Below are positions 9,534 through 17,261 of a stretch of 64,000 nucleotides of DNA, one piece after another. Both the position numbers and the translations under genes were made by a program. The notes below the pieces were generated by a model. That model was not told the origin of the DNA. It did no database searches and was given only the letters and a program-made list of their open reading frames with translations. The stretch is from JAOUJD01 sp963811265 (GTDB lineage Bacteria > Pseudomonadota > Gammaproteobacteria > Burkholderiales > Burkholderiaceae_F), in contig CAWEQS010000007.1 in assembly GCA_963811265.1 (NCBI GenBank), forward strand, positions 1-64,000, in the 5' to 3' direction. How positions within the stretch are numbered: the first letter of the stretch is position 1; each line of letters opens with the position of its first letter.

Positions 9534-10133
9534 GTGCGTTCTCCAACTTTCTCCGCGCCCGCGTGTACTTCAGCGGACGAGGACGACCGGGCGCTCGTGG
9601 AGCGCTTCCGGCAGGGTGACCGCGAAGCCTTCGCCGAACTGGTGGTTCGGTACCAGGGCCCGGTCTACAACGCCGCGTTCTGGGTGGTGCGCCGGGCCGA
9701 AGACGCCAGCGACATCTGCCAGACGGCCTTCCTCAAGGCGGCGGAACGGATCGATGACTACGACCCCAGGTTCAAGTTCTTCAGCTGGCTCTATCGGATC
9801 GCGCTCAACGAGGCGCTCAACCTCGTGCGCGATCGCGGCCGCGAAGCGGAAATGGACGAAACCATGGACCTGCCGGCTCCCGGCGCCGACGGGCCCGAGG
9901 AACGCCTGCAGGCCGCACAGCGCAGCGGCCGCGTCCAGGAAGCGCTGATGAAGCTCTCCACCCGGGACCGTGTCGTCGTGTCGCTCCGGCACTTCTCCGA
10001 GCTCAGCTATGCCGAAATCGCCGACGTCCTCGACATCGACGAGAAGACGGTGAAGTCGCGCCTGTTCGAGGCGCGCCAGCGCCTGCGCATCCTGCTGGGA
10101 GACTCTGAAGGAATACCGCATGCGCTTCACTGA
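9534..10133 (+). CDS. ECF-type RNA polymerase sigma factor (sigma-24 family)
   Basis: A 199-residue sigma factor starting at GTG 9534. Region 2 spans about residues 25-95 (Ala-Phe-Leu-Lys-Ala-Ala-Glu ... Phe-Phe-Ser-Trp-Leu-Tyr-Arg-Ile-Ala). Region 4 spans about 135-190, with a helix-turn-helix (Leu-Ser-Tyr-Ala-Glu-Ile-Ala-Asp-Val-Leu then Thr-Val-Lys-Ser-Arg-Leu). Its 3' end overlaps the next gene by 14 bases; that gene encodes an anti-sigma-like protein, the usual arrangement for an ECF factor with its own inhibitor. It lies directly downstream of the partner-switching genes, which suggests cross-talk but does not prove it. Its target promoters are unknown. Confidence 0.92.
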   Translation: MRSPTFSAPACTSADEDDRALVERFRQGDREAFAELVVRYQGPVYNAAFWVVRRAEDASDICQTAFLKAAERIDDYDPRFKFFSWLYRIALNEALNLVRDRGREAEMDETMDLPAPGADGPEERLQAAQRSGRVQEALMKLSTRDRVVVSLRHFSELSYAEIADVLDIDEKTVKSRLFEARQRLRILLGDSEGIPHALH

Positions 10134-11547
10134 ACTGCAGCCGTTGATGCACGCCGTGCTGGACGGCGAGGCGACGCCGGACGAGACCGCTGAACTCGAG
10201 CGCCAGCTCGCGGGGAACCCGGCGGCGCGCACCGAGTTCGAGCAGCTCCGGCACCTTTTCGACGATCTCGCCCGCGTGCCCTTGAAGCATCCGCCGGAGG
10301 GTCTCGTGGCATCGGTTCGGGCCGCGCTTGCCGGCATCCCGCAGCCCGGGGAGCGAGACATCCAACTTTCGCCAGCGTTCCGTGTACTTGCAGGACGTCC
10401 GGGGGCCATCGACATGCGAGGAGACAGCCCCCTGAAACAACAACATCAACCCAGTTCGCCGCAGAGGAGCCTCCCGATGACCCAGCCGCACCCCCCGTAT
10501 TCCGCGAAGCGCAAGGCCATGGTCGGCGGCGGACTCGCCATCGTCGCAGCTGTCATCGTGTGGCAGTTCGGCTTCGACTCGACGCTCCGCTCGGAGGATG
10601 TGGCCGGAACGGTCGTTCCCGCGCAGCGGTACCGGGCGCCGCAGGCCGCGGCCGACATCAAGCTCGGCGACCAGTCCTTGGCACAGCTGATGCAGAACGA
10701 CGCGTTCGTCAAGCTGATCCGTGACCCGCAGATCCAGGCGCTGGCACGCGAGCCGGGGTTCGTCGAGGCTGCGCGGATCCTGCAGAACAATCCCGAGGCG
10801 GCCCGCGTCATGATCCAGTACGCCGAGGCGACGAAGAAGGCGTTGGCCTCGCCCGAAATGCTGAAGGCGATGGAGCAGAACGCCGAAGCGGCGCGGGCCG
10901 TGGAGCGGGCCGCGGAGGCAGCCGTCGCGCTGCAAGCGAGCCCCGAAGCGAAGAAGCTTCTTGCGGAGAACCGGGCGCTGGAGCGCTATGTCAGCTACCT
11001 GGCGTCGATGGACAAGACCGCCGCCTTCAGGCAGATGGACCGGATGGAGGCGTCCAGGGTTATCGCGCTGAACGCGGAGCAGGCGCAACGCTTCGCCGAG
11101 CAGTCGGCCGCGATGGAGAAGGCCGTCAACCTGCAGGCGCTCGAGAAGCGAGCGGCCGAAAGCGCCGCGCTGGAGCGCTACATGAAGGCGAGCGTCGACG
11201 CTTCCCGGATGGCGCAGAAGTACGCGGATGCGGCCAAGGTGCTGGCAGCGCACTCCGATGCCGCCCAGCTGATCGCGATGAACGCCGAGGCCGCGCGAGT
11301 CCTGATGTTCAATCCGGAAGCCGCGAAGATGCTGGCGCAGTCGCCCGAAGCGATGCGTGCGCTCCTCGCTTACCCGGACGCGACGCGGGCGATGCTGGCC
11401 ACGCCGGACGCAAGCCGCGCGCTGCTGCAGAACCCGGAAGCCGCTCGCCTCGCCCTGCAGGCTGCGGCCGCGGACCGGAGCGCGGAGCGCGCCCAGGCTG
11501 ATCGCGCCCAGGCCGAGCGCACTCAGGCCGACCGCGCCTACAAGTAG
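10120..11547 (+). CDS. Membrane-anchored anti-sigma-like protein with tandem 10-residue repeats
   Basis: A 475-residue open frame. Residues 1-75 resemble anti-sigma N-terminal domains: Leu-Asp-Gly-Glu-Ala-Thr-Pro-Asp-Glu, then two Ala/Leu-rich helices, without the zinc-binding His-Cys-Cys set. A disordered linker leads to one membrane segment at about 133-152 (Gly-Gly-Gly-Leu-Ala-Ile-Val-Ala-Ala). The remaining 320 residues should be periplasmic and are Ala/Glu/Arg-rich. They contain six and then eight uninterrupted 10-residue repeats with consensus x-[P/A]-[D/E]-A-[A/S/T]-[R/K]-x-[L/M]-[L/A]-x. I do not recognise this repeat domain. The likely role is inhibition of the adjacent sigma factor, released by a periplasmic signal. 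An internal ATG at 10477 with a strong ribosome site could mean that the repeat part is made separately. Confidence 0.75.
   Translation: MRFTELQPLMHAVLDGEATPDETAELERQLAGNPAARTEFEQLRHLFDDLARVPLKHPPEGLVASVRAALAGIPQPGERDIQLSPAFRVLAGRPGAIDMRGDSPLKQQHQPSSPQRSLPMTQPHPPYSAKRKAMVGGGLAIVAAVIVWQFGFDSTLRSEDVAGTVVPAQRYRAPQAAADIKLGDQSLAQLMQNDAFVKLIRDPQIQALAREPGFVEAARILQNNPEAARVMIQYAEATKKALASPEMLKAMEQNAEAARAVERAAEAAVALQASPEAKKLLAENRALERYVSYLASMDKTAAFRQMDRMEASRVIALNAEQAQRFAEQSAAMEKAVNLQALEKRAAESAALERYMKASVDASRMAQKYADAAKVLAAHSDAAQLIAMNAEAARVLMFNPEAAKMLAQSPEAMRALLAYPDATRAMLATPDASRALLQNPEAARLALQAAAADRSAERAQADRAQAERTQADRAYK
10464..10479 (+). promoter_or_regulatory. Strong internal Shine-Dalgarno and ATG within the anti-sigma-like gene
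   Basis: GAGGAG (10464-10469) is 7 bases before an in-frame ATG at 10477. Translation from here would give a 356-residue protein beginning just before the membrane segment with a Lys/Arg-rich N terminus, like a signal anchor. The sequence just upstream looks like a spacer (CTGAAACAACAACATC). The long frame may therefore hide two genes, or the protein may have two start sites. Confidence 0.45.
10789..10968 (+). repeat. Six tandem 30-bp (10-residue) coding repeats, block A
   Basis: Six consecutive units of exactly 10 codons within the anti-sigma-like gene. The first reads Asn-Pro-Glu-Ala-Ala-Arg-Val-Met-Ile-Gln and the last Ser-Pro-Glu-Ala-Lys-Lys-Leu-Leu-Ala-Glu. The phase is kept without gaps, but the DNA has diverged between units, so the repeats are old and kept at protein level. 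Confidence 0.75.
11221..11460 (+). repeat. Eight tandem 30-bp (10-residue) coding repeats, block B
   Basis: Eight consecutive 10-codon units. The first reads Tyr-Ala-Asp-Ala-Ala-Lys-Val-Leu-Ala-Ala and the last Asn-Pro-Glu-Ala-Ala-Arg-Leu-Ala-Leu-Gln. Position 3 is always Asp or Glu and position 4 is always Ala. Block B is separated from block A by 84 residues of Ala/Glu/Arg-rich sequence that fits the pattern poorly. An Arg-Ala-Gln-Ala-Asp/Glu repeat follows at the C terminus. Confidence 0.8.
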
Positions 11548-11567
11548 CGAGTCCTCCCGCCACACAG

Positions 11568-11598
11568 CCGCCGGCCTTCGCGCCGGCGGTTTCCTTTT
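11568..11598 (+). terminator. Rho-independent terminator after the anti-sigma-like gene
   Basis: CCGCCGGC (11568-11575) pairs with GCCGGCGG (11582-11589) around a six-base loop and is followed by TTTCCTTTT. It lies 20 bases after the stop codon and should end the phosphatase-to-anti-sigma operon before the protease gene. Confidence 0.8.
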
Positions 11599-11647
11599 GG
11601 GGCCCGGTTGCCTATGCTCCGCCAAACAAGAACGGGGGCCCCGGGCT

Positions 11648-14605
11648 TTGGCCAGGATTCGGAGATGCGTGGCGGGGCTGCTGCTCGGTGCTTCGACCTG
11701 GCTTCCGCTGACGGCGGCTGCCGAGAGCCCGCTCGGGCTCGGCTACGTCGAGACGCCTGACGTCAAGCTGATCTACTTCACGCCGGTGCTGGACTACCTC
11801 GTCCCGCACGCGCTCGGCACGTTCCGGAAGTCGCTCGAAGCCCAGAAGCGGCACTTCGGGTGGGTGCCGTCGGACCGCATGGGCCTCGTCCTGAACGACT
11901 TTTCCGACTACGGCAACGCGTCGGCGACGCCGCTGCCGTTCAATACGCTGCGCATCGACATCGAACCGTCGTCCAATGCGTTCGAGACCAACCCGAGCAG
12001 TGAACGCCTCTACTCGACGATGAACCACGAACTGGTGCACATCGCGACGACGGACATCGCCAACTCGCAGGATCGTGCGTGGCGGCGGTTCTTCCTCGGC
12101 AAGGTGGGCGCCCAGTCGCAGCACCCGGAATCGCTGCTGTACAGCTACCTGACCGTCCCGCGCTTCACCGTGCCGCGCTGGTACCTCGAGGGAAGCGCCG
12201 TCTTCATGGAGACATGGATGGACGGCGGATTCGGGCGCGCGCAGGGCGGATACGACGAGATGGTGTTCCGCGCGATGGTGCGCGACGACGCCTGGTTCTA
12301 CGACCCGCTTGGCCTGGCATCGCGGGGCACCCGCGTCGATTTCCAGGTGGGCGCCAATGCCTATCTCTACGGCACGCGCTTCTTCACGTACCTGGCGCTC
12401 GAGCACTCCCCGGAGAAGGTGCTCGCGTGGCTGCGGCGCGACGAAGGCAGCAAACGGCACTATGCGGACCAGTTCGAGCACGTGTTCGGCCTGAAGCTCG
12501 ACAAGGCGTGGCAGGACTGGATCGCCTTCGAGAAGACGTTCCAGCGGTCGAACCTCGAACAGGTCCGCCAGCATGCCGTCACTCCCGAGAAGAAGCTTGT
12601 CGCGACCCCGCTGGGGTCGGTGTCGCGCGCGCACTTCGACGAGTCGTCGGGAACGCTGTACGCCGCGGTGCGCTATCCCGGGACCGTCGAACACATCGCC
12701 GCGATCGACACGAACACGGGCGCCGTGCGCGTGCTGGCGGACCTGAAGGGCGCGGCGCTGTACTCGGTGACCTCGGTCGCGTTCGATCCCGCGACGCGGA
12801 CGATCTTCTTCACGACCGACAACCTGTCATGGCGCGACGTGTGGGCGCTCGACGTCGCCACCGGTGAACAGCGTCTGCTGCTGCGCGACGAGCGGATCGG
12901 CGAACTCGTGTTCAACCGGGCGGACCGTTCGCTGATGGGCGTGCGGCACCAGTTCGGGCTCGCCACGCTGGTGCGGATTCCCCATCCGTACAGCGAATGG
13001 AACACGGTGCACACGTTCCCGTACGGCGTCGTGCCGACCGACCTCGACATCTCGCGCGACGGGCAGTGGCTCTCCGCATCGATCAGCACGCCGGGGGGCG
13101 AGCAGTTCGTGCGGGTGTGGCCGCTGGCGAAGGTGCTCGCCGGCGACATGACGGCGAAGAGCGAATTCCGCTGGGGCGAGTCGGCGCCGGAGGGCTTCGT
13201 GTTCTCGCCGGACGGCCGCCATCTGTTCGGCAGCGCGTACTACACCGGCGTGTCGAACATCTTCCGGTATGAAGTCGCGACGGGTCAGGTCGAGGCCGTG
13301 TCCAACGCGGAGACCGGCTTCTTCCGCCCGGTGCCGCTGTCGGACGGGCGCATGGTCGTCTTCAGCTACAGCGGCGCGGGCTTCCAGCCGGCGGTCATCG
13401 ACCCGAAGCCGCTGAAGGACGTGAGCTCGATCCGCTTCCTGGGGACCGAGGTCACGAAGCGCCATCCGGTGGTCACCACGTGGCAGGTGCCGCATCCGGA
13501 AGAGGGCGATGCGAAGGAGGGCATCATCGCCGAAGGCGACTACCACCCGCTCGCAAGCGTCCGCCTGCAGAACGCGTTCCCGGTGCTGCAGGGATACAAG
13601 GACGCCGTGGGCGCCGGGGTCCGGTTCAACTTCGGCGACGACCTGGGCTACGCAAGCCTCGGCATCATGGCAGCCTACACGCCGAGCGATTCGATTCCGA
13701 ACCGCGAGAGCGGCCACCTCATCGTGCGCGGCCACTACCTCAACTGGCGCGGCGAACTCTCGGTCAACCGCTCGGACTTCTACGACATCTTCGGACCCAC
13801 CAAGCGCAGCCGCAAGGGTTACGCGGCGAAGGTCGGAAACACGCAGTCGCTGATCTTCGACACGCCGAGGACGCTCGACCTCGTCACAGAGGTCGCCTTC
13901 TACGACAAGATCGGCGCGCTGCCGAATGCGCAGAACATCGAGGCCGGGTTCGACAGCCTCGTGACCGCGGAGGTCGGCCTGCGCTACAGCAACCTGCGCC
14001 GCTCGCTCGGCGCGGTCGACGACGAGAAGGGCACGGCGGGCACGGCCGTTCTCGCCACCAGCACGTTCGAGGGCAAGACGGTGCCGCAGCTGCGCGGCAC
14101 GTTCGACTTCGGCATCGCGCTGCCGCCGCATTCCTCGATCTGGTCGCGTACCGCGGCGGGCGCGGCGCGCGGCGATGCGAGCGACAGCGCTGCCAACTTC
14201 TACTTCGGCGCGTTCGGCAACAACTACGTCGACGACGGCAACGTCAAGCGTTACCGCGAGTACTACGCGATGCCAGGCTTCGGCATCAACGAACTCGCCG
14301 CGCAGCGCTTCGTCAAGCAGATGGTCGAGTGGAACCTCCCGCCGTACATCTTCGAGCGGGCCGGCAAGCCGGACTTCTTCCTGCAGTCCCTGCGGCCCGC
14401 CGTCTTCGTCACCGGCCTGTGGACCGATCCGTTGAGTTCGAGTTCGAATTCGCGCCGCAACTACTCCAACATCGGCGGCCAGATCGACCTGAAGTTCTCG
14501 GTGCTGCACTGGTACGAGATGACGCTGTCGGTCGGTTACGCCGTGGGCTTCCGCAGCTCGACGCGCGCGGGTGACGAGTGGATGTTGTCCCTGAAGATCC
14601 TGTAG
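11648..14605 (+). CDS. Large exported HExxH metalloprotease with predicted beta-propeller and C-terminal beta-barrel
   Basis: About 985 residues, starting at TTG 11648, which gives a good signal peptide (Arg-Ile-Arg-Arg, a hydrophobic core, then Thr-Ala-Ala-Ala-Glu near residue 26). The zinc site His-Glu-Leu-Val-His is at 127-131, and the third ligand is probably Glu-181 in Trp-Tyr-Leu-Glu-Gly-Ser-Ala, the spacing of peptidase MA-like gluzincins. Residues about 370-650 repeat short strands with Ser-x-Asp-Gly and Phe-Asp-Pro-Ala-Thr, like a TolB/WD40-type propeller. The last 280 residues look like outer-membrane strands. The combination suggests a surface or outer-membrane protease. The substrate is unknown. 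Its place between an anti-sigma gene and a PrsW-like gene is suggestive. Confidence 0.8.
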   Translation: MARIRRCVAGLLLGASTWLPLTAAAESPLGLGYVETPDVKLIYFTPVLDYLVPHALGTFRKSLEAQKRHFGWVPSDRMGLVLNDFSDYGNASATPLPFNTLRIDIEPSSNAFETNPSSERLYSTMNHELVHIATTDIANSQDRAWRRFFLGKVGAQSQHPESLLYSYLTVPRFTVPRWYLEGSAVFMETWMDGGFGRAQGGYDEMVFRAMVRDDAWFYDPLGLASRGTRVDFQVGANAYLYGTRFFTYLALEHSPEKVLAWLRRDEGSKRHYADQFEHVFGLKLDKAWQDWIAFEKTFQRSNLEQVRQHAVTPEKKLVATPLGSVSRAHFDESSGTLYAAVRYPGTVEHIAAIDTNTGAVRVLADLKGAALYSVTSVAFDPATRTIFFTTDNLSWRDVWALDVATGEQRLLLRDERIGELVFNRADRSLMGVRHQFGLATLVRIPHPYSEWNTVHTFPYGVVPTDLDISRDGQWLSASISTPGGEQFVRVWPLAKVLAGDMTAKSEFRWGESAPEGFVFSPDGRHLFGSAYYTGVSNIFRYEVATGQVEAVSNAETGFFRPVPLSDGRMVVFSYSGAGFQPAVIDPKPLKDVSSIRFLGTEVTKRHPVVTTWQVPHPEEGDAKEGIIAEGDYHPLASVRLQNAFPVLQGYKDAVGAGVRFNFGDDLGYASLGIMAAYTPSDSIPNRESGHLIVRGHYLNWRGELSVNRSDFYDIFGPTKRSRKGYAAKVGNTQSLIFDTPRTLDLVTEVAFYDKIGALPNAQNIEAGFDSLVTAEVGLRYSNLRRSLGAVDDEKGTAGTAVLATSTFEGKTVPQLRGTFDFGIALPPHSSIWSRTAAGAARGDASDSAANFYFGAFGNNYVDDGNVKRYREYYAMPGFGINELAAQRFVKQMVEWNLPPYIFERAGKPDFFLQSLRPAVFVTGLWTDPLSSSSNSRRNYSNIGGQIDLKFSVLHWYEMTLSVGYAVGFRSSTRAGDEWMLSLKIL

Positions 14606-14618
14606 CGCGGGCCATGCG

Positions 14619-15635
14619 ATGAATCCCTGGATCGCCACGCTCGTCGCCATCGCGCCGGTGCTGTGCTTCCTGGCCGGCCTGCTCTGGCTCGATGGCTACA
14701 AGCTGCTCCGCCCATCGGCCGTCGCAATGGCACTCGCCGCCGGCGTCGTCGTCGGCCTGGCGAGCTACGGCGTCGCCGACCTGCTGATGGGCGGCCTGGA
14801 CCTGCGGCGGGCGACCTACTCGCGCTGGGTGGCGCCGCTCTCCGAGGAGTTTCTCAAGGCGCTCGTGATCGTTGCGCTGGTCCGCACGAGCCGCATCGGA
14901 TTCCTCGTGGACGGCGCCATCTACGGCTTCGCGGTCGGCAGCGGATTCGCGCTCTTCGAGAACCTCCACTACCTGCAGATCGCACAGAACGCCGGGCTCG
15001 CGACATGGATCGTGCGCGGCTTCGGCACGGCGATCATGCACGGCGGCACCACGGCGCTGTTCACGGTGATGGCACTCACGGTGCTGGCACGGCGGCCGCA
15101 GGCCGGCGCGGCGGCGTTCGTGCCGGGACTCCTCATAGCGGTGCTGATGCACGGCGCGTTCAACCACCTCGGCCACATGCCGCAGGTAGCCACGCTCGTG
15201 ATCGTCGCCCTCGTTCCCGCATCGCTGCTGGTCGCCTTTCACCTCGGCGAAAGGGCGCTGGGCCAGTGGCTCGGAAGCGGCTTCGACAAGGACGCGGAGA
15301 TGCTCGATCTGATCACGTCGGGCGACTTCGCGAACTCACCGCCGGGCGTCTACCTGGCGGCGCTCAAGCGCAACCTCGACGGTCCGCTCGTCGCCGACAT
15401 CCTCTGCTATCTGCGCGTGTACACGGAACTCTCGCTGCGCGCCAAGGGGCTGCTGATGATGCGCGAGAGCGGTTTCGTCGCCTCGGGCATGGACGACGAG
15501 ACGAGGGCGAAGTTCGACGAACTCCGATGGCTCGAAGGGAGCATCGGACCGGCGGGCATGCGGGCGATGCAGCCGCTGATGCACATGAGCCGGCAGGACC
15601 TGTGGCAGCTCTACATGCTTGAAAAGAGCGAGTAG
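14619..15635 (+). CDS. PrsW-family intramembrane metalloprotease
   Basis: A 338-residue inner-membrane protein with about eight hydrophobic helices in residues 1-215 and a cytoplasmic C-terminal region. The PrsW motifs are visible: Ser-Glu-Glu-Phe-Leu-Lys (about 74-79), Phe-Glu-Asn-Leu-His-Tyr, His-Gly-Gly-Thr-Thr, and Met-His-Gly-Ala-Phe-Asn-His. In Bacillus subtilis PrsW makes the first cut in the anti-sigma factor RsiW, which frees an ECF sigma factor. Here the gene lies two genes downstream of an ECF sigma / membrane anti-sigma pair, 13 bases after the exported protease gene, so a proteolytic release pathway is plausible. This link is inference. Confidence 0.85.
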   Translation: MNPWIATLVAIAPVLCFLAGLLWLDGYKLLRPSAVAMALAAGVVVGLASYGVADLLMGGLDLRRATYSRWVAPLSEEFLKALVIVALVRTSRIGFLVDGAIYGFAVGSGFALFENLHYLQIAQNAGLATWIVRGFGTAIMHGGTTALFTVMALTVLARRPQAGAAAFVPGLLIAVLMHGAFNHLGHMPQVATLVIVALVPASLLVAFHLGERALGQWLGSGFDKDAEMLDLITSGDFANSPPGVYLAALKRNLDGPLVADILCYLRVYTELSLRAKGLLMMRESGFVASGMDDETRAKFDELRWLEGSIGPAGMRAMQPLMHMSRQDLWQLYMLEKSE

Positions 15636-15646
15636 GACCATCCCGG

Positions 15647-15672
15647 GGATCGACGGCGATCCCCGTCGATCC
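15647..15672. terminator. Perfect 10-bp inverted repeat between convergent genes
   Basis: GGATCGACGG (15647-15656) and CCGTCGATCC (15663-15672) pair around a six-base loop. It lies between the PrsW-like gene and the convergent tldD gene. There is no T run on either side, so it may terminate weakly or act as an RNA-stabilising stem. Confidence 0.5.
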
Positions 15673-15747
15673 GGCAATCCACCGCTGCAGGGCGTCGAGA
15701 CGAGACGGCTCGCCGAGGCGAGCCGCGTTCCTTCAGGTCGTGCGGCG

Positions 15748-17208
15748 CTACTCGGTGCCGCCGATGGTCAGGCCTTCGATGCGCAGCGTCGGCTGGCCCA
15801 CGCCCACCGGGACGCTCTGGCCGTCCTTGCCGCAGGTGCCGATGCCCGGGTCGAGGCCCAGGTCGTTGCCGATCATCGTCACGCGCGTGAGGGCGTCCGG
15901 GCCGTTGCCGATCAGCGTGGCGCCCTTGACCGGGTGGGTGATCTTCCCGTTCTCGATCATGTACGCCTCGGCCATGCTGAACACGAACTTGCCGTTCGTG
16001 ATGTCGACCTGGCCGCCGCCGAAGTTGGTGGCGTAGATGCCTTTTTTCACCGAGCGGACGATCTCGTCCGGGTCCTTGTCGCCTGCCAGCATGTACGTGT
16101 TCGTCATGCGCGGCATCGGCAGGTGCGCGAACGATTCGCGGCGGGCGTTGCCGGTCACCGGCACCTTCATCAGCCGCGCGTTCAGCGTGTCCTGGATGTA
16201 GCCGCGCAGCACGCCGTCCTCGATCAGCACCGTGTTCTTCGTCGGGTTGCCTTCGTCGTCGACGTTCAGCGATCCGCGCCGGTTGGCGAGCGTGCCGTCG
16301 TCGACGACCGTCACGCCCCTGGACGCCACGCGCTCGCCGACCTTGCCCGCGAACGCGCTCGATCCCTTGCGGTTGAAGTCGCCCTCGAGTCCGTGGCCGA
16401 TCGCCTCGTGCAGCAGGATGCCGGGCCAGCCGGGGCCGAGCACGACCGGCATGATCCCCGCCGGGGCCGGCTTCGCAACGAGGTTCACCAGCGCCTGGTC
16501 GACCGCCTTGTTCGCGTAGTCGGCCAGCAGCGCGTCGTCGAAGTAGGCGAGGTCGTAGCGCCCGCCGCCGCCGGAGAATCCCTGCTCGCGGCGGCCGCCG
16601 TCCTCGACGATCACGTTGACCGACAGCCGCACCAGCGGACGCACGTCGGCCGCGAGCACGCCGTCGCTGCGCGCGACCAGCACGACGTCGTACTCCGCGC
16701 CGAGATTGGCCATCACCTGCTTCACCCGGCTGTCGCGCGCGCGCGCGAGCCGCTCGACCTTCTCGAGCATCCGGATCTTCGCGGCCGCGTCGAGCGACGC
16801 CACCGGATCGTGCGCGCCATAGAGCGCCGGCTGCGCGCGCACCGACATCCTCGGCGCGACCTTGACCTTGCCGGCGCCGTGTCGCGCGATCGAGCGCGCC
16901 GACACCGCCGCCTCGTTCAGTGCGTCGACCGAGATGTCGTCCGAGTACGCGAACGCGGTCCTGTCGCCGATGACCGCGCGCACGCCTACGCCCTGTTCGA
17001 TGTCGAAGCTGCCGCTCTTGACGATTCCTTCCTCGAGCGAGTACGACTCCGAGCGCGTGTACTGGAAGTACAGGTCGGCGTAATCGGCGCGGTGCTCGAA
17101 GATCGACGCGAGCGAGCGCTGCAGCTGCGCTTCGTCCAGCCCGTACGGGTCGAGCAGCATCTGCTTGGCGATTGCCAGGCGGTCGAGGGCGGGATCGGAA
17201 GGCTTCAT
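15748..17208 (-). CDS. tldD: Metalloprotease TldD
   Basis: A 486-residue cytoplasmic protein of the TldD/PmbA family. The zinc motif reads Leu-Leu-His-Glu-Ala-Ile-Gly-His-Gly-Leu-Glu-Gly-Asp (about residue 260), which is typical of the TldD rather than the TldE subunit. The known role is a TldD-TldE protease that degrades unfolded peptides and processes some modified peptides such as microcins. The partner tldE is not in the window. It is the downstream member of the glnE-divergent minus-strand set yhdP / nitrilase / tldD, an order seen in betaproteobacteria. Confidence 0.95.
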   Translation of the reverse strand: MKPSDPALDRLAIAKQMLLDPYGLDEAQLQRSLASIFEHRADYADLYFQYTRSESYSLEEGIVKSGSFDIEQGVGVRAVIGDRTAFAYSDDISVDALNEAAVSARSIARHGAGKVKVAPRMSVRAQPALYGAHDPVASLDAAAKIRMLEKVERLARARDSRVKQVMANLGAEYDVVLVARSDGVLAADVRPLVRLSVNVIVEDGGRREQGFSGGGGRYDLAYFDDALLADYANKAVDQALVNLVAKPAPAGIMPVVLGPGWPGILLHEAIGHGLEGDFNRKGSSAFAGKVGERVASRGVTVVDDGTLANRRGSLNVDDEGNPTKNTVLIEDGVLRGYIQDTLNARLMKVPVTGNARRESFAHLPMPRMTNTYMLAGDKDPDEIVRSVKKGIYATNFGGGQVDITNGKFVFSMAEAYMIENGKITHPVKGATLIGNGPDALTRVTMIGNDLGLDPGIGTCGKDGQSVPVGVGQPTLRIEGLTIGGTE

Positions 17209-17261
17209 CGGTGTCCGGTCAGCAGGGGCGGCAAGGGAGGCGCGATTGTACGGACGCGCGT

